This document shows, piece by piece, positions 47,548-55,956 of a DNA stretch of 64,000 bases. The notes under the pieces were generated by a model. The model had not been told where the DNA came from, did no database searches, and worked only from the letters and a program-made list of their open reading frames with translations. Numbering within the stretch: position 1 is the first letter of the stretch; each line of letters opens with the position of its first letter. Both the position numbers and the translations under genes were made by a program. The DNA lies in the NCBI RefSeq assembly GCF_003610235.1, contig NZ_RAPR01000001.1, positions 8,618,001-8,682,000 of the forward strand. The letters are read 5' to 3'. Source of the DNA: Catellatospora citrea. GTDB taxonomy: Bacteria; Actinomycetota; Actinomycetes; Mycobacteriales; Micromonosporaceae.

Positions 47548-48415
47548 CAAGGTGCAGTTCGGGCTGGCGGTCACCCCGTCGGCACACGACGTGGCCGGAA
47601 TGACCGCGCTGGCCCGCGCCGCGGACGAGGCGGGGCTGGACCTGATCGCGGTGCAGGACCATCCATACCAGGCAGGCCACCTGGACACCCTCACCGCGCT
47701 GGCGCACCTCGGCACGCTCACCACCCGGGTGCGGCTGCTCACCGACGTCGCCGACATGGCCCTGCGGCCGGTGCCGATGCTGGCCAAGGCCGCCGCGTCG
47801 ATGGACGTGCTGACCGGCGGCCGGTTCGAACTGGGCGTCGGCTCGGGCGGATTCCCCGACGCGGTCGCGGCGATGGGCGGCAACGCGGTGCGCGGGGGCG
47901 CGGCCGTCGAGTTCACCGCCGAGGCGCTGCGGCTGCTGCGGGCGGCGCTCGACGCCGACGGCCCGATCGCGATGGACGGCCGCCACCACCGGATCGGCGG
48001 CTACCAACCCGGGCCCGTCCCGGCGCACCGGGTGCCGGTGTGGCTGGGCGCGCAGGGTCCGCGCATGCTCCGCCTCATCGGCGCGCTGGCCGACGGCTGG
48101 ATCAGCCCGCTGAACGTGTACGTGCCGCCCGGCGAGGTCCCCGCCAAGCAGGACCTGATCGACGACGCGGCGCGGCGGGCCGGCCGGGACCCCGCGGAGG
48201 TGCGCCGCCTCTACAACGTGCTCGGCATGATCGGCGACGCGCACCGCGGCAAGGGCCTGTTCGGCTCCGCCGAGACCTGGGCGCAGACCCTCGCCGGCTG
48301 GGTGCACGGCCTGCGGTTCGACACGTTCGTGTTCTGGCCGGTGGCGGACGAGCGCGACCAGCTCCGGCGGTTCGCGCAGGAGGTCGTGCCCCGGGTGCGC
48401 GAACTCACCGCCTGA
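47540..48415 (+). CDS. LLM-class flavin/F420-dependent oxidoreductase
   Basis: 291 residues with the luciferase-like TIM barrel (QFGLAVTPSAHDVAGMTALARAADEAGLDLIAVQDHPYQ, LTTRVRLLTDVADMALRPVPMLAKAAASMDVLTGGRFELGVGSGG, PVWLGAQGPRMLRLIGALADGWISP). The cofactor may be FMN or F420; the VQDHPYQ entry is common in F420-using actinobacterial enzymes. Substrate unknown. It overlaps the hemerythrin-like gene upstream, so its chemistry may depend on oxygen or flavin oxidation state (inference). Ends at a hairpin. Confidence 0.88.
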   Translation: MADKVQFGLAVTPSAHDVAGMTALARAADEAGLDLIAVQDHPYQAGHLDTLTALAHLGTLTTRVRLLTDVADMALRPVPMLAKAAASMDVLTGGRFELGVGSGGFPDAVAAMGGNAVRGGAAVEFTAEALRLLRAALDADGPIAMDGRHHRIGGYQPGPVPAHRVPVWLGAQGPRMLRLIGALADGWISPLNVYVPPGEVPAKQDLIDDAARRAGRDPAEVRRLYNVLGMIGDAHRGKGLFGSAETWAQTLAGWVHGLRFDTFVFWPVADERDQLRRFAQEVVPRVRELTA

Positions 48416-48416
48416 C

Positions 48417-48449
48417 CGGCGGCACGGCCCTCGGTGGACCGTGCCGCCG
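48417..48449. terminator. 11-bp perfect stem-loop between convergent genes
   Basis: CGGCGGCACGG (48417-48427) pairs with 48439-48449, between the LLM stop and the metQ-like stop at 48456. Confidence 0.7.
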
Positions 48450-48455
48450 AGCAGC

Positions 48456-49262
48456 TCAGGAGGCGGGGATGACCGCGCCGTCGTAGGTGGACTCGATGAA
48501 CTTCTTGATCTCCGGCGAGGCCAGCACCTGGGCGAGCCGCTGGATGCGCGGGTCGTTCTCGTGGCCCTGCTTGACCACCAGCAGATTCGCGTACGGGTTG
48601 TCCTTCGCCGCCTCCAGCGCCAGCGCGTCCGTGGCGGGCTTGAGACCGGCCTGCAGCGCGAAGTTGCCGTTGATCACGGCCAGGTCGACGTCGTCCAGGG
48701 AGCGCGGCAGCTGCGCGGCCTCCAACGCGGTGATCTTCAGCTGCTTCGGGTTGGCCGCGATGTCGCGCTCGGTGGCCTTGACGCCCGCGCCCTCCTTGAG
48801 CGTGATCAGACCCTGACCGGCCAGCAGCGCGAGCGCCCGCCCGCCGTTGGTGGCGTCCGCCGGGATCGCCACGTCGGCGCCCTGCGGCAGCTCCGCGATC
48901 GACTTCACCTTCTTCGAGTACGCCCCCAGCGGCTCGATGTGCACCGGCGCGACCGCCACCAGGTGCACGGGATTGTTGGCGGCGAAGTCGTCCAGGTAGG
49001 CCTGGTGCTGGAAGTAGTTGGCGTCCAGCTCGCCGCTCTCGGTGGCCAGATTCGGCTGCACGTAGTCGTCGAACTCCTTGACCTGCAGCTTCAGGTCGGG
49101 GACGAGCTTGGCGGCCTCGGCCAGGATCTGTGCGTGCGGCGCTGAGCTGGCTCCGACGACCAGCACGTCGGCGGGCTTGTCGGCGGCCGGGGTGCCGCAC
49201 GCCGCGAGGGCGAGTCCGGCGAGCAGGGCGAGCGGTGCGGCCACGAGGGCACGGCGGTTCAT
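48456..49262 (-). CDS. metQ: MetQ/NlpA-family substrate-binding lipoprotein
   Basis: 268 residues. Lipoprotein signal LLAGLALAAC (Cys22), then the NlpA fold: EFDDYVQPNLATESGELDANYFQHQAYLDDF (binding-site motif with NYFQH), SIAELPQGADVAIPADATNGGRALALL (residues that line the methionine pocket), INGNFALQAGL. It delivers methionine (or a related sulfur amino acid) to the MetI/MetN importer. AAGGAG lies just before the ATG. Last gene of metN-metI-metQ, 51 nt after metI. Confidence 0.93.
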   Translation of the reverse strand: MNRRALVAAPLALLAGLALAACGTPAADKPADVLVVGASSAPHAQILAEAAKLVPDLKLQVKEFDDYVQPNLATESGELDANYFQHQAYLDDFAANNPVHLVAVAPVHIEPLGAYSKKVKSIAELPQGADVAIPADATNGGRALALLAGQGLITLKEGAGVKATERDIAANPKQLKITALEAAQLPRSLDDVDLAVINGNFALQAGLKPATDALALEAAKDNPYANLLVVKQGHENDPRIQRLAQVLASPEIKKFIESTYDGAVIPAS

Positions 49263-49313
49263 GGTGATTCTCCTTGGGTGTGGATCTGAGGGTTCGAGTG
49301 GTGGCAAGGCGGG

Positions 49314-49934
49314 TCAGCGGCGGTCGAGCCCGCGGGCAAGCCGGTCGCCGGCGAACTGGACCAGTTGCACCAGGGCGACGAGCACGGCGACGGTGGCGAG
49401 CATGACGTCGGTCTCGAAGCGCTGGTAGCCGTAGCGGATGGCGAGGTAGCCGAGCCCGCCGCCGCCGATCACCCCGGCCATGGCCGAGTAGCCGACGAGC
49501 GCGACCGCGGTGACGGTCAGGCCGCGGACCAGGGCTGGCAGCGCCTCCGGCAGCAGGATGCGGGCGACGATCTGCACGCGCGTGGCCCCGAACGCGTGCC
49601 CGGCCTCGGTCAGGCCCGGGTCGACGTCGTGCAGCGCGCCTTCGACGAGGCGGGCGAAGAAAGGGATCGCGCCCACGGTCAGCGGCACCACCGCGGCGGC
49701 CGTGCCGATCGAGGTGCCCAGCAGGGCGCGGGTGAACGGGATGACCGCGATCATCAGGATGACGAACGGCACCGACCGCCCCACGTTGACGACCGCGCCG
49801 AGCACGGGCCGGACCGCCGCGGGCCCGTAGCCGAGGAGCACGCCCAGCGGCAGTCCGGCGAGCACGGTGAACAGGGTGGCCAGGCCGACCATGTGCAGGG
49901 TCTCGCCGGTGGCCGGCAGCAGCAGGTCGATCAT
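49314..49934 (-). CDS. metI: MetI-type ABC transporter permease
   Basis: 206 residues with five to six transmembrane helices, normal for MetI. Start ATG overlaps the MetN stop by one base (TGATG). The EAA loop, which contacts the ATPase, is GLTEAGHAFGATRVQIVARILLPEALP. It forms the homodimeric membrane channel of the methionine importer. Confidence 0.93.
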   Translation of the reverse strand: MIDLLLPATGETLHMVGLATLFTVLAGLPLGVLLGYGPAAVRPVLGAVVNVGRSVPFVILMIAVIPFTRALLGTSIGTAAAVVPLTVGAIPFFARLVEGALHDVDPGLTEAGHAFGATRVQIVARILLPEALPALVRGLTVTAVALVGYSAMAGVIGGGGLGYLAIRYGYQRFETDVMLATVAVLVALVQLVQFAGDRLARGLDRR

Positions 49935-50659
49935 CACCGCACCGCCTGGGCGAGCGCGGACAGCGCCGAACCGGGTTCGTCGAGCAGCCCGCCCACCGGT
50001 CCCGACTCGACGAGACGACCGGCGTCGAGCACGCCGGCCCGGTCGCAGATCCGCTCGACGACGCCCAGATCGTGGGTGATGAGCAGGATGGTCAGGCCGA
50101 GCCGCCGGTTGAGGTCGCGCAGCAGGTGCAGGATCTCGACCGTGGTGTACGGGTCCAGCGCGCTGGTCGCCTCGTCGCACAGCAGCACGGCCGGGTCGGT
50201 GGCCAGCGCTCGCGCGATGGCGACCCGCTGGCGCTGCCCGCCGGACAGCCGCGCCGGATGCTCGCCCGCCTTGTCGGCCAGACCGACCAGGTCGAGCAGC
50301 TCCCGGACCCGCCCGGCCCGCTGCGAGCGGGCCACGCCGGCCAGTTCCAGCGGCAGTGCGACGTTGCCCGCGACGGTGCGCGCGGACAGCAGGTGGAACT
50401 GCTGGAAGATCATGCCGATGCGACGGCGGGCGGCGCGCAGCTCGGCGGGGCCGAGCGCGGTCAGCTCCTGCCCGGCGACGCGCACGGTGCCGCTGTCCGG
50501 GCGTTCGAGCAGGTTGACGGCGCGCAGCAGGGTGCTCTTGCCCGCGCCGCTGCGGCCGACGACGCCGTAGATCTCGCCCGGGGCGACGTGCAGGTCGACG
50601 CCGTCGAGGGCGGCCACGCCGCCGGGGTACGTTTTTCGCAAACGGTGCAATTCGATCAT
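49934..50659 (-). CDS. metN: MetN-type ABC transporter ATPase, short form without NIL domain
   Basis: 241 residues. Walker [13 protein letters not shown] loop MIFQQFHLL, signature [15 protein letters not shown], Walker [15 protein letters not shown] and H loop THDLG are intact. Typical MetN is about 340 residues with a C-terminal ferredoxin-like NIL/ACT domain that binds methionine and shuts the pump (trans-inhibition). That domain is absent here, so feedback must come from elsewhere, for example from the leader peptide upstream. First structural gene of the operon. Confidence 0.92.
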   Translation of the reverse strand: MIELHRLRKTYPGGVAALDGVDLHVAPGEIYGVVGRSGAGKSTLLRAVNLLERPDSGTVRVAGQELTALGPAELRAARRRIGMIFQQFHLLSARTVAGNVALPLELAGVARSQRAGRVRELLDLVGLADKAGEHPARLSGGQRQRVAIARALATDPAVLLCDEATSALDPYTTVEILHLLRDLNRRLGLTILLITHDLGVVERICDRAGVLDAGRLVESGPVGGLLDEPGSALSALAQAVR

Positions 50660-50793
50660 CTCTGGGTACGACTCTTCCCGGAACTGATTACGCAGGGTGA
50701 ACGAAGGCCGTGGCGGGACGGCCGGAGGCGACCGCGGGCCGACGCCGGACAGGCGTGGACGCGGGAGGCGAGTCGAGACTCACGAGGTAGGCG

Positions 50794-50842
50794 CGCTCGC
50801 GACAGCTACGGTCGCGAAAGTGCTCGCTTCGGGGCGCGAGCG
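50794..50842 (-). promoter_or_regulatory. candidate transcription attenuator: mutually exclusive stem-loops after the leader peptide
   Basis: Read leftward, hairpin 1 pairs 50836-50841 with 50822-50827 (GCTCGC/GCGAGC), and hairpin 2 pairs 50811-50817 with 50797-50803 (TCGCGAC/GTCGCGA, 7-nt loop). A competing long stem pairs 50835-50842 with 50794-50801 (CGCTCGCG/CGCGAGCG) and excludes both. Hairpin 1 begins 15 nt after the leader stop, within reach of a stalled ribosome. Confidence 0.5.
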
Positions 50843-50856
50843 GACGGTGGCCCTCG

Positions 50857-50940
50857 TCAGCGACACATTCGACACGTACGACGCGGGGCGCCGGCGGCCA
50901 TCAGGGCCGGGCGCGCGAAGAACCGCGAAGACGTGGACAT
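50857..50940 (-). CDS. putative Cys/Met leader peptide upstream of metNIQ
   Basis: 27 codons from ATG 50940: begins MSTSSRFFARPALMAAG and ends RRTCRMCR followed by TGA. The last eight codons include two Cys and one Met. The box TAGGCT (50948-50953) lies 7 nt before the ATG with no Shine-Dalgarno, the same leaderless layout seen for real genes in this window, which supports translation. Terminal Cys/Met codons followed by competing hairpins suggest that shortage of charged Cys or Met tRNA stalls the ribosome and opens metNIQ expression (inference). The peptide itself need not have a function. Confidence 0.5.
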   Translation of the reverse strand: MSTSSRFFARPALMAAGAPRRTCRMCR

Positions 50941-51140
50941 GCCGCAGAGCCTAAGGCGCTGACCGCGTCGACCGCTACCCAGCGTGACCTAGGCAACGCC
51001 GGGCCGTCGGGTACGCGGCATCGCCCCGCCATGGCCCACAGCGAGGGTGTCATGTCCTGTTATGTGGGGTATCGGGTGAACCATGCCACTATTCACATAT
51101 CTCGGGATGCTCCCGCGCCCGGAGACCGCTTGTAATCCGC

Positions 51141-51770
51141 ATGGCTGATCAAGCGAAGACCTCCACCGGCCACCATCCGTGGTCGGCGTACGGCGTCCTC
51201 ACCGCCGTCGTCCTGCCGTTGCTGGCCATCAGCGCGTCCATCGTCGTCGGCATCATCACCGCCAACGCCAAGGCACGCGCCTCGTCCGTCGTCGTCGAGC
51301 AGCGCGCCGCGCAGGAGGCGAGCGCGGCCCGCTCCGCCGCCCAGCTCGACCAATGCCTGGTCGGGCTCTGGCGGCTGCACGCGGCGGACGCGCCCATCTC
51401 GATCGTCATGGACGGTGCGGTGGCCGTGCCGAACGCAGCGAGGACCGGAGCCGTCACCATGCGCTTCGGCGGCGACGGCCGCGGCTCGGTCGAGTTCGCC
51501 TACCGGCTCACCGGCATCCGCGCCGACGACGGCAAACGGATGGAGCAGGCCCTGCTCGGCCACAACGAGTTCACGTACCAGACAGACGGTGGCATGGTGA
51601 CCCTGGCCCAGGTGTCCGAGCAGTCGGCGATGACCACCACCGCCGACGGCAGGCAGGTCGACCAGCGCGAGATCCCGTGGACCTGGTGGCTCAGCAGCCG
51701 CTACGTGTGCTCGCCGACCCAACTGACCACCCAGGACGCCAACGAGACGGTCCGCTTCGAACGTGTCTGA
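51141..51770 (+). CDS. single-pass membrane protein of unknown function
   Basis: 209 residues, not recognised. A helix at about 18-42 (VLTAVVLPLLAISASIVVGIITANA) anchors the protein, followed by a short helical stretch (VEQRAAQEASAARSAAQLDQ) and a compact beta-rich outer domain (C61 region LDQCLVGLWRLHAAD, VTMRFGGDGRGSVEFAYRL, IPWTWWLSSRYVC). The pattern C..W-x-L / G-x-G-x-V-E-F / Y resembles small lipocalin-like or 'DUF' folds that sense ligands outside the cell. Single gene, oriented away from metNIQ. Confidence 0.65.
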   Translation: MADQAKTSTGHHPWSAYGVLTAVVLPLLAISASIVVGIITANAKARASSVVVEQRAAQEASAARSAAQLDQCLVGLWRLHAADAPISIVMDGAVAVPNAARTGAVTMRFGGDGRGSVEFAYRLTGIRADDGKRMEQALLGHNEFTYQTDGGMVTLAQVSEQSAMTTTADGRQVDQREIPWTWWLSSRYVCSPTQLTTQDANETVRFERV

Positions 51771-51882
51771 TGCCAGCGCGGCCTGCCGCGGTCGGAAATT
51801 ATCCGCGACGCACCGATGAGTTCGGTGCACCCGGGTCGTCAGAGCAGGTGTAGACACATCCGCAAGACGCGAGGAGATCACC

Positions 51883-52701
51883 ATGAGCGCCACCGCATCG
51901 ACCGGCGAGGGCCGATACGCCGAGGTCAACGGCATCAACCTGTACTACGAGACGCACGGCTCGGGCCACCCCATGATCCTGCTGCACGGCGGGCTCGGCT
52001 CGGGGGAGATGTTCGGGGCGATCCTGCCCGCCCTCGCCGACCACCACCAGGTGATCGCCGTCGACCTGCAGGGCCACGGCCGCACCGCCGACATCGACCG
52101 GCCGCTCGAGGTGCCGCTGATGGCCGACGACATCGGGGCGCTCATCGAGCACCTCGGGCTCGACCGCCCGGACGTCGTCGGATTCTCCCTCGGCGGCGGC
52201 GTCGCCCTGCTGACCGGGATCCGGCACCCGGACAAGGTCGGCCGCGTCGTCTCCGCCTCGGCCAACATCCGCCGCAGCGCGATCTACCCCGAGATGCTCG
52301 GGCAGCAGGGCCAGGTGAACGCGGCCGCGGCCGAATTCATGAAGGACACCCCGATGTACGAGCTGTACCAGCGGGTCGCCCCGCGCCCGGAGGACTTCCC
52401 GCGGCTGCTCGACAAGATCGGTGCGGCGATGGTCAAGGACTTCGACTACACCGACGAGGTACGCGGGATGCAGGTGCCGACGTTGATCGTCGCCGCCGAC
52501 GCGGACATGGCCCCGCCGAGCCACTTCGTGGAGGTCTTCAACCTGCTCGACGGTGGCCTGCGTGACGGCGGCTGGATGGGCGAGGGGCGGCCCAAGGGCG
52601 GCCACGCACTGGCGATCCTGCCCGGCCTGACCCACTACAACCTGGTCGACTCGCCGCTGTTCGCCGCGACCGCCCTGGCGTTCCTGGACCAGCAGGACTG
52701 A
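51883..52701 (+). CDS. alpha/beta hydrolase
   Basis: 272 residues. Oxyanion motif LLHGGLGSGEMFG, nucleophile elbow in VVGFSLGGGVAL (Ser about 104), Asp in TLIVAADADMAPPSH and His in LPGLTHYNLVDSP. Similar to soluble epoxide/ester hydrolases of the alpha/beta superfamily. GAGGAGATCACC precedes the ATG. Substrate unknown. Convergent with a small membrane protein gene across a hairpin. Confidence 0.85.
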   Translation: MSATASTGEGRYAEVNGINLYYETHGSGHPMILLHGGLGSGEMFGAILPALADHHQVIAVDLQGHGRTADIDRPLEVPLMADDIGALIEHLGLDRPDVVGFSLGGGVALLTGIRHPDKVGRVVSASANIRRSAIYPEMLGQQGQVNAAAAEFMKDTPMYELYQRVAPRPEDFPRLLDKIGAAMVKDFDYTDEVRGMQVPTLIVAADADMAPPSHFVEVFNLLDGGLRDGGWMGEGRPKGGHALAILPGLTHYNLVDSPLFAATALAFLDQQD

Positions 52702-52715
52702 ACCCGCGAACGCGG

Positions 52716-52750
52716 CGGCGGCATCGTGGCAGCGGGCCACGGTGCCGCCG
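52716..52750. terminator. 15-bp hairpin with one G-U pair between convergent genes
   Basis: CGGCGGCATCGTGGC (52716-52730) pairs with GCCACGGTGCCGCCG (52736-52750), 5-nt loop, between stops at 52701 and 52765. Confidence 0.7.
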
Positions 52751-52764
52751 TCCGGGACGGGTGG

Positions 52765-53319
52765 TCAGTCGTTGGTGCCGGGGGTCCGGAATCGCGTCTC
52801 GCGCTTCGCCGTTGCCTGCGGACACAGCCGCTGCCACGCGGCCCAGAGTTCGTTCCGGTGCGCGTCGCGCATGTATGCGGTCGGTCGTCCGCGGTAGCGG
52901 CGTCGGCCGTGGTGCAGTTCGAGCAGCAGCACGTTGTCGCTGTCGCGGGTGTCGGCCTCGCCGTGCGAGTCGGGGTCATAGGGGCCATACGTGCAGATCA
53001 TGTGGAGGCGGGTGACGTCCTGCGGGGCGACCCGGTCCACCCGGCCCGTGACGGTGCGGATGCCGAGCACCGGAGGAGAGCCGTCGAGCAGCTTGATCTC
53101 GACGACCCGGGTGCGGTCCCACACCCAGTAGGCGACCCCGGCCACGGCGACGAGCGCGGCCCCGCCTGCCAGCAGGTAGCCGTGGACGGGCTCGCCGGAA
53201 TCCGACCACAGCAGACCGCCGTAGACGGCCAGCGCGATGACGACGGTCCACACCGACCATCGCCACCAGTAGCGGCCCTGGTTGCCGGCCTGCCACAGGA
53301 TGCTCTCGTCGATCGCCAC
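52765..53319 (-). CDS. two-helix membrane protein of unknown function
   Basis: 184 residues. Two transmembrane helices (WSVWTVVIALAVYGGLLW and YLLAGGAALVAVAGVAYWVW, about 21-66) precede a soluble part with beta strands (VVEIKLLDGSPPVLGIRTVTGRVDRVAPQDVTRLHMI) reminiscent of PH-like membrane proteins. No catalytic residues or named family. GTG start. Confidence 0.65.
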   Translation of the reverse strand: MAIDESILWQAGNQGRYWWRWSVWTVVIALAVYGGLLWSDSGEPVHGYLLAGGAALVAVAGVAYWVWDRTRVVEIKLLDGSPPVLGIRTVTGRVDRVAPQDVTRLHMICTYGPYDPDSHGEADTRDSDNVLLLELHHGRRRYRGRPTAYMRDAHRNELWAAWQRLCPQATAKRETRFRTPGTND

Positions 53320-53429
53320 GCGTCAATGATGATGTAGGGCGTCAACCGCCTGGTGCCGGGTCGGCGCGGGATCGAGGGTGCCGCGGTTCCCGGTTCGGCA
53401 ACCAGGGCGGCATCGGCGATGCTGTGGGC

Positions 53430-54269
53430 ATGGAGTATGTGTCCCGAGCGCCGCGACCGCCGCTCGACGGGCTGATCGACGACCTCTACTACCTGGAGGG
53501 CACGCCGCCGTACGCCCGGCTGATGCTGCCGCCGATGCCGGCGGCGCTGCTCATCGTCAACCTCGGCGCGCCGTTCGGCATCCGCGCCGGCACCGACATC
53601 GAGACGGCCGAGTACGCCGACGGCTGCGTGATCACCACGCCCACCCGCGCATTTGAGTTCGGCTACCCAACCCGGACCCGGTCCGTCGGCGTGCACGTCA
53701 AGCCGTGGGGGCTGGCGCCGCTGCTGCCGATGCCCGCGGCAGAGCTGTGTGACCGGCCGGTGACGCTGGAGCAGGTGTGGGGGCGGCCCGCTGTTGCCGA
53801 GCTGCGCGAGCGGCTGTTCACGGCGGCCGGACCGCACGAGATGCTGACGCTGCTCGAGGAGGAGCTGACGCGACGGCTGTGCGAGACCGCCGGCCTGGGG
53901 CTGGTCCGCCATACGAGCCGGGTCATCGCGGCGACCAGTGGGGCGGTGACGATCGGCGACCTGGGCGCGGCAGCCGGTGTCAGCAGCACTCATCTGGCAC
54001 AGCGCTTCAAGGAGCTCATCGGCGTCACGCCGAAGCGGCTGGCCCGCACCCACCGCTTCGCCGCGGCCGTGTTCGCGATCAACCCCGCCGGGCCGATCGA
54101 CTGGGGCGAGCTCGCCGGTGCCGCAGGCTACTTCGACCAGGCCCACTTCGGCCACGAGTTCCGGGCGTTCACCGGGCTCACGCCGACCCGGTACGTCGAG
54201 GTCCGGCGGCGGTTCCTGCGCGAACATCCCGGCCACGTGTTCGACGGCTGGCCGCTGCCGGCCGATTGA
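53430..54269 (+). CDS. AraC-family transcriptional regulator
   Basis: 279 residues. The N-terminal 150 residues are an unusual sensor (DUF6597-like: LIDDLYYLEGTPPYARLMLPPMPAALLIVNLG). The AraC HTH pair occupies about 170-270 (SGAVTIGDLGAAAGVSSTHLAQRFKELIGVTPKRLARTHRFAAAV and the second HTH GELAGAAGYFDQAHFGHEFRAFTGLTPTRYVEVRR). Such regulators often control neighbouring detoxification enzymes; the dihydrofolate reductase-like gene follows 65 nt downstream. GATGCT lies 6 nt before the ATG, a weak leaderless-type box. Confidence 0.9.
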   Translation: MEYVSRAPRPPLDGLIDDLYYLEGTPPYARLMLPPMPAALLIVNLGAPFGIRAGTDIETAEYADGCVITTPTRAFEFGYPTRTRSVGVHVKPWGLAPLLPMPAAELCDRPVTLEQVWGRPAVAELRERLFTAAGPHEMLTLLEEELTRRLCETAGLGLVRHTSRVIAATSGAVTIGDLGAAAGVSSTHLAQRFKELIGVTPKRLARTHRFAAAVFAINPAGPIDWGELAGAAGYFDQAHFGHEFRAFTGLTPTRYVEVRRRFLREHPGHVFDGWPLPAD

Positions 54270-54334
54270 TTTCTTACAAGAGCGACAGCTCACGACACGC
54301 TAGTTTGAGGGCATCCAGAGCAGAGGAGAGCCCC

Positions 54335-54916
54335 GTGGGCAAGGTGGTCATGTACAGCTCGGTGTCGGTGGACGGCTTCATCGCGGACTCCGACGACCAG
54401 CCCGGACCGCTGTTCGACTGGTTGTCCGGCGGTGACGTCCCGTTGGACGAGAGCGGCTTTCTGAAGGTGTCGCAGACGTCCTACGACTACACCCGACCGT
54501 ACTGGGACCAGATCGGGGTGACGATCGCCGGCCGCCACGTCTTCGACATGACGGACGGCTGGGACGGGAAGCCTCCGGGCGGGATCGACCACGTGGTCGT
54601 CGTGACGCACCGGCCGGCGCCCGAGGGCTGGGACCCCGAGGCGCCGTTTCACTTCGTCGACGGCGTCGAGGCGGCCATGGCCAAGGCGCAGGAGCTTGCG
54701 GGTGACCGCGTGGTCGAGGTCGCCGCGGGCGACGTCGGTGGCCAGGTGCTCGCCGCGGGCCTGATCGACGAGGTGCGCATGGACGTCGTACCCGTCGTGT
54801 TCGGGTCCGGCAAGCGCTACTTCGGGTCGGTCCACGCGCAGCACCTGTTGGCTGATCCTGACACCGTGATTCAGGGCAACCGGGTGCTTCACCTGCGCTA
54901 TCAGGTGCGCCGCTGA
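54335..54916 (+). CDS. dihydrofolate reductase-family protein (RibD C-terminal type)
   Basis: 193 residues. VMYSSVSVDGFIADSDDQPGPLFDW is the typical start of the YyaP/RibD_C branch, with VTIAGRHVFDM, VVVVTHRPAPEGW and the late QVLAAGLIDEVRMDVVPVVFGSGKRYF. These are NADPH-dependent reductases of uncertain substrate, not housekeeping FolA. GTG at 54335 has AGAGGAGAG upstream. Confidence 0.88.
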   Translation: MGKVVMYSSVSVDGFIADSDDQPGPLFDWLSGGDVPLDESGFLKVSQTSYDYTRPYWDQIGVTIAGRHVFDMTDGWDGKPPGGIDHVVVVTHRPAPEGWDPEAPFHFVDGVEAAMAKAQELAGDRVVEVAAGDVGGQVLAAGLIDEVRMDVVPVVFGSGKRYFGSVHAQHLLADPDTVIQGNRVLHLRYQVRR

Positions 54917-54971
54917 CCGAGGCGGTGCGATCCGGACAGCGGCCCGCCCGTCGTCGTGCGACCATCCGTCG

Positions 54972-55907
54972 GTGATCGACGCATCGAGGTACACGGACTT
55001 CGCCTTGCGCGAAGCTCGGGGAGTGTCGCCGACCTACGAGCGGCTGTCGCTCGCGATCGCCGCGGACGAGCAGATCCTGGCACTGCTGGCGACCGTCCCG
55101 GAGCCGAAGCGGCAGCCGAACCTGCTGCTCGGCGTTGTACGCCTGCTCGGCGGCCCCGTGGACGACCCGGCGGCCTTCCGTGACTTCACGCTGGCGCGCT
55201 GGTCCGCGATCGAGCCCGAACTGCGCACCCGGGCCACCCAGACCAACGAGTCCGGCCGGTGCGCGCTGCTGCTGCCCGTGCTGTCGGCGCTGCCCCAGCC
55301 GCTGGCGCTGCTGGAGGTCGGCGCGGCGGCCGGACTCGGCCTCTACCCCGACCGCTACACCTACCGGTACGGCGACCACAAACTCGGATCCGGCGGGCCG
55401 GTCCTCGACTGCACGCTCACGGGCACGACGCCGCCGACCCGGCTGCCCGACGTGGTGTGGCGGGCCGGCCTGGACCTCAACCCGCTCCAGGTCACCGATC
55501 CGGACGACGTCGCCTGGCTGGAGGCGCTGATCTGGCCCGAGCATCAGCACCGGCGCGATCGGCTGCGCGCCGCGGCCGCCGTCGCCGCCGCGGACCCGCC
55601 GACGCTGATCCGCGGCGACCTCGTCGATGACCTGCCCGCGCTGGCCGCACAGGCGCCGGCCGGCGCGACGCTGGTGGTGTTCCACACCTCGGTGCTGTAC
55701 CAGGTGCCCGCCGACCGCCGCGCGGCGTTCACCGCCCTGGTGCGCGACCTGCCCGGCCACTGGATCTCGGTCGAGGCCCCCGAGGTCATGGGCTACCAGG
55801 GGCTGCCGCCCGCCCCGGACGGGGCACTGCACAACGTGCTCGCGCTGGACGGGACACCGCTGGCCTGGACCCGTGGCCACGGGCAGGCGATGGCCTGGCT
55901 CACCTGA
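54972..55907 (+). CDS. DUF2332 domain-containing protein
   Basis: 311 residues covering the entire DUF2332 family length: YTDFALREARGVSPTYERLSLAIAADEQILALL, KRQPNLLLGVVRLLGGP, TNESGRCALLLPVLSALPQPLALLEVGAAAGLGLYPDRY, GDLVDDLPALAAQAPAGATLVVFHTSVLYQVP. The LLEVGAAAGLGL loop resembles a SAM-binding motif I (E-V-G-A-A-A-G), suggesting a methyltransferase-like fold, activity untested. The GTG follows GACCAT by 6 nt, again without Shine-Dalgarno. Confidence 0.88.
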   Translation: MIDASRYTDFALREARGVSPTYERLSLAIAADEQILALLATVPEPKRQPNLLLGVVRLLGGPVDDPAAFRDFTLARWSAIEPELRTRATQTNESGRCALLLPVLSALPQPLALLEVGAAAGLGLYPDRYTYRYGDHKLGSGGPVLDCTLTGTTPPTRLPDVVWRAGLDLNPLQVTDPDDVAWLEALIWPEHQHRRDRLRAAAAVAAADPPTLIRGDLVDDLPALAAQAPAGATLVVFHTSVLYQVPADRRAAFTALVRDLPGHWISVEAPEVMGYQGLPPAPDGALHNVLALDGTPLAWTRGHGQAMAWLT

Positions 55908-55956
55908 TCACCCACTGGACCACCGCGGTGATCGGGCGTGCGCATACCGTGGGGGC

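Larger units (their letters stand above)
50660..51140. other. 481-bp intergenic region with the metNIQ leader
   Basis: This space between metN and the rightward gene at 51141 contains a 27-codon leader ORF (50857-50940), alternative stem-loops (50794-50842) and about 130 nt of further 5' leader before metN. No SAM riboswitch pattern was recognised. Confidence 0.6.

Noticed and set aside
50660..50856. SAM riboswitch before metN
   Set aside because: No S-box or SAM-IV consensus core could be found; the hairpins fit a leader-peptide attenuator better.
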